This document shows, one piece after another, positions 19,431 to 20,979 of a stretch of 20,979 nucleotides of DNA. The notes below the pieces were generated by a model that worked only from the letters and a program-made list of their open reading frames with translations, was not told the DNA's origin and ran no database searches. The DNA is from Pigoraptor chileana (Eukaryota; Opisthokonta; Filasterea): positions 1 through 20,979 of the forward strand of contig CALSCR010001985.1 in the NCBI GenBank assembly GCA_943704495.1, given 5' to 3'. The position numbers and the translations under genes are program-made. How positions within the stretch are numbered: position 1 is the first letter of the stretch; each line of letters begins with the position of its first letter.

Positions 19431-20478
19431 ATGCAGTCCAGTCTCAGCGCAGAGGTGAGCTCACTCCGCCTCAATCTTCCAAGGACGAAACTAGAGTAGC
19501 CAGTGCAGATGTGACATGCTTGTGTTGTTGCATGGCTTTGTTACTCAACCACCCTTCTGTGCAGGATTTTGACTACAATCCGTTTTTCCGCGCACTGACG
19601 GTCAAGTATGGCGCAGTGTACAAGAAGATACAGGTGAGCCCATCCCAACAGGCACTCCGCAACAGGCACTCCGCAAGAGTCTCGCTGCGCAGCGGTCAAA
19701 AGCGTGTCTTCTGCGCAGCATTACTTAAAATTCAGAATCATCTCGCCTTCCTTGGTTACTTTGCAGGCATGCATTTGCACAAAACTGATTCCACTCCCAA
19801 CCAAAAATGCCCTCCAATCGCATCTTGCATTGTGTGTAGTTGGAGCGCTTGCTGGTTCTGATTCCGCACTCGGAGTCGCTTGCCAACTGGAAGCCCTCGA
19901 AGGCTTTTGTGGAGGCGCACGTCTTCAGGACGTCACCTTACATCAACAATGAGTACATCAGCGCCTTTGATAAGAGCGGAAAGGAGTCTGCGATGACGAT
20001 TGACGCGGGCATTGTCCACTGGCGATCCGCCGTATCGCTCGCTCGCACACCCGCATCGCCACGCGATGCTGCCGTCGCTCATGCCCAGCTGCGTCTTAGC
20101 CAGCCTCCCATCGCCGTGATTGCAGAGGAAACATTCTACAACGATTTCTCGCAGCAGTTTCGCGTGTTGCTCATATCGCGCCCACTGATCCACACACCCA
20201 CCGTCACGTCCGCCGCCGTCCCGCCGTCCGCAGGATCCCCACTGTCCGGGAAGAAAGAGATGCCGGGTTCAATACTCAGCCCATACTCTGCGCTTCGTGT
20301 CTCTCTCGAAGATCACGTGCGCTTTCTTGACGCCCATGTGGAAAACGAGACAGCTCTCGAGTACCTAAGGGGTCTCATCTCCGCATTCAACCAGTCGTAC
20401 GTTGTGCTTCCTGGATATAGTGGACACGCTGCAGCCAAGATTGACAGCATGTGTGCGCAGGGCGTTGAGGTGGGCTGA
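19431..20478 (+). CDS. Conserved-looking protein of unrecognised family
   Basis: I do not recognise the family. Three exons, 19431-19454, 19565-19633 and 19840-20478, join in phase 0 at clean GT-AG sites, giving about 243 aa. The first is only eight codons (MQSSLSAE, G at -3), the second encodes DFDYNPFFRALTVKYGAVYK plus KIQ. The third begins LERLLVLIPHSESLANWKPS and contains FVEAHVFRTSPYINNEYISA, IAVIAEETFYNDFSQQFRVL and a C-terminal helix-rich part with LEDHVRFLDAHVENETALEY and YVVLPGYSGHAAAKIDSM. Alternating hydrophobic and polar segments suggest a soluble globular alpha/beta protein. A Ser/Pro/Ala-rich loop at about 165-190 looks like a variable insert. There is no signal peptide or membrane span. 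An alternative is that GAG-GTGGGC at 20469-20470 is a donor and the gene continues; the AATAAA at 20616 favours ending at the TGA at 20476-20478. The DHHC gene is divergent. Confidence 0.65.
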
Positions 20479-20615
20479 ATATGCATTTGAATGTCAAGGC
20501 GGTCGCCATAAAAAAGCCCAGTTTTGCACTGAGTGCTGTCGGTCTTGAGTGCTCCCTTGTATCAGAGGTCACGAGAACCAATTAACTGACCTTCTTGGTA
20601 TTGTGGCCTCATTTC

Positions 20616-20621
20616 AATAAA
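20616..20621 (+). terminator. Poly(A) signal AATAAA
   Basis: Canonical AATAAA about 138 bases after the stop codon of the plus-strand unknown gene. It supports that gene ending within the window. Confidence 0.5.
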
Positions 20622-20744
20622 CGCGCTGCTGTGACTGGCCAGGCTCTGCGGAAGCACAACCGTGGATTGGCTGCGATAATGAATGACAGCCGCGTCCAGG
20701 TGTCGGTCAGAATGTCTGTGGAGTGGTGAGTTGGCTGAGCACTG

Positions 20745-20930
20745 TGAGTACGTGTGTGCTTGTGTGTGCTTGGGTGTTTGTGTGTGTGTTGTGTTTGTAT
20801 TTGTGTGTGCTCGTGTGCTTAGGTGTGTGTGTGTATGTGTGTGTCTTGTGTGTGTGCACGTATGTTTGTGTGTGTGGTGTGTGCATGCATGTTTGTGTGT
20901 GTGGTGTGTGCATGCATGCTTGTGTATATC
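20745..20930. repeat. Imperfect (TG)n repeat with a 27-bp tandem duplication
   Basis: TG-rich DNA of about 185 bases. Within it a 27-base unit ending in GTGTGCATGCA occurs twice in exact tandem at 20863-20889 and 20890-20916, followed by the start of a third, diverged copy. Confidence 0.9.
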
Positions 20931-20979
20931 GTAGTCACAGCGTATCTGTCGGTCTATATATATGGTAGTCTCAGCTGCG

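Larger units (their letters stand above)
20479..20979. other. Terminal gap: 3' UTR and TG-rich DNA
   Basis: After the unknown gene's stop come a poly(A) signal at 20616-20621, an inverted CCAAT (ATTGG at 20666-20670) and then TG-rich repeat DNA. No credible coding sequence; the open frames here are repeat-encoded Val/Cys runs. Confidence 0.6.

Noticed and set aside
20683-20968. Cys/Val-rich small ORFs at the window end.
   Set aside because: They are translations of the TG repeat and have no independent support.

Overview
This is a gene-dense stretch of nuclear DNA from a eukaryote, most likely a unicellular one. The genes have short spliceosomal introns (about 90-340 bases, mostly GT-AG), compact intergenic gaps of about 0.5-0.7 kb, and abundant (CA)n/(TG)n and (CT)n microsatellites inside introns. 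Every coding start carries a purine at -3. I cannot name the species. An opisthokont-like protist would fit the gene content, but that is inference. I see no mobile element, viral relic, CRISPR array, rRNA or credible tRNA.

Layout: (1) 99-1310, plus strand, the C-terminal half of an MFS transporter of the anion:cation symporter type, cut by the window start. (2) 1875-4987, minus strand, a complete two-exon gene for the Golgi tether p115/USO1. (3) 5605-7822, plus strand, a six-exon secreted or lysosomal GH29 alpha-L-fucosidase, divergent from p115. (4) 8500-15018, plus strand, the meiotic MutS homologue MSH4, reconstructed in 27 exons, three of them under 20 nt. (5) 15505-18781, minus strand, a seven-exon DHHC palmitoyltransferase, convergent with MSH4. 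(6) 19431-20478, plus strand, a three-exon gene of unrecognised family, divergent from the DHHC gene. A long imperfect TG repeat ends the window.

The genes do not form a pathway or operon; they look like ordinary neighbouring housekeeping and meiotic genes. p115, the DHHC enzyme and fucosidase all belong broadly to the secretory/endolysosomal system, but there is no evidence that they are linked. The most interesting non-coding signals are in the gaps: a 12-mer shared by the regions upstream of fucosidase and MSH4, an E2F-like site inside a perfect 8-bp inverted repeat upstream of MSH4, TCAC(A/G)TGA E-boxes in both divergent promoters, and a 22-bp near-palindrome upstream of the unknown gene. 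I found no clear sign of a novel multi-gene system.
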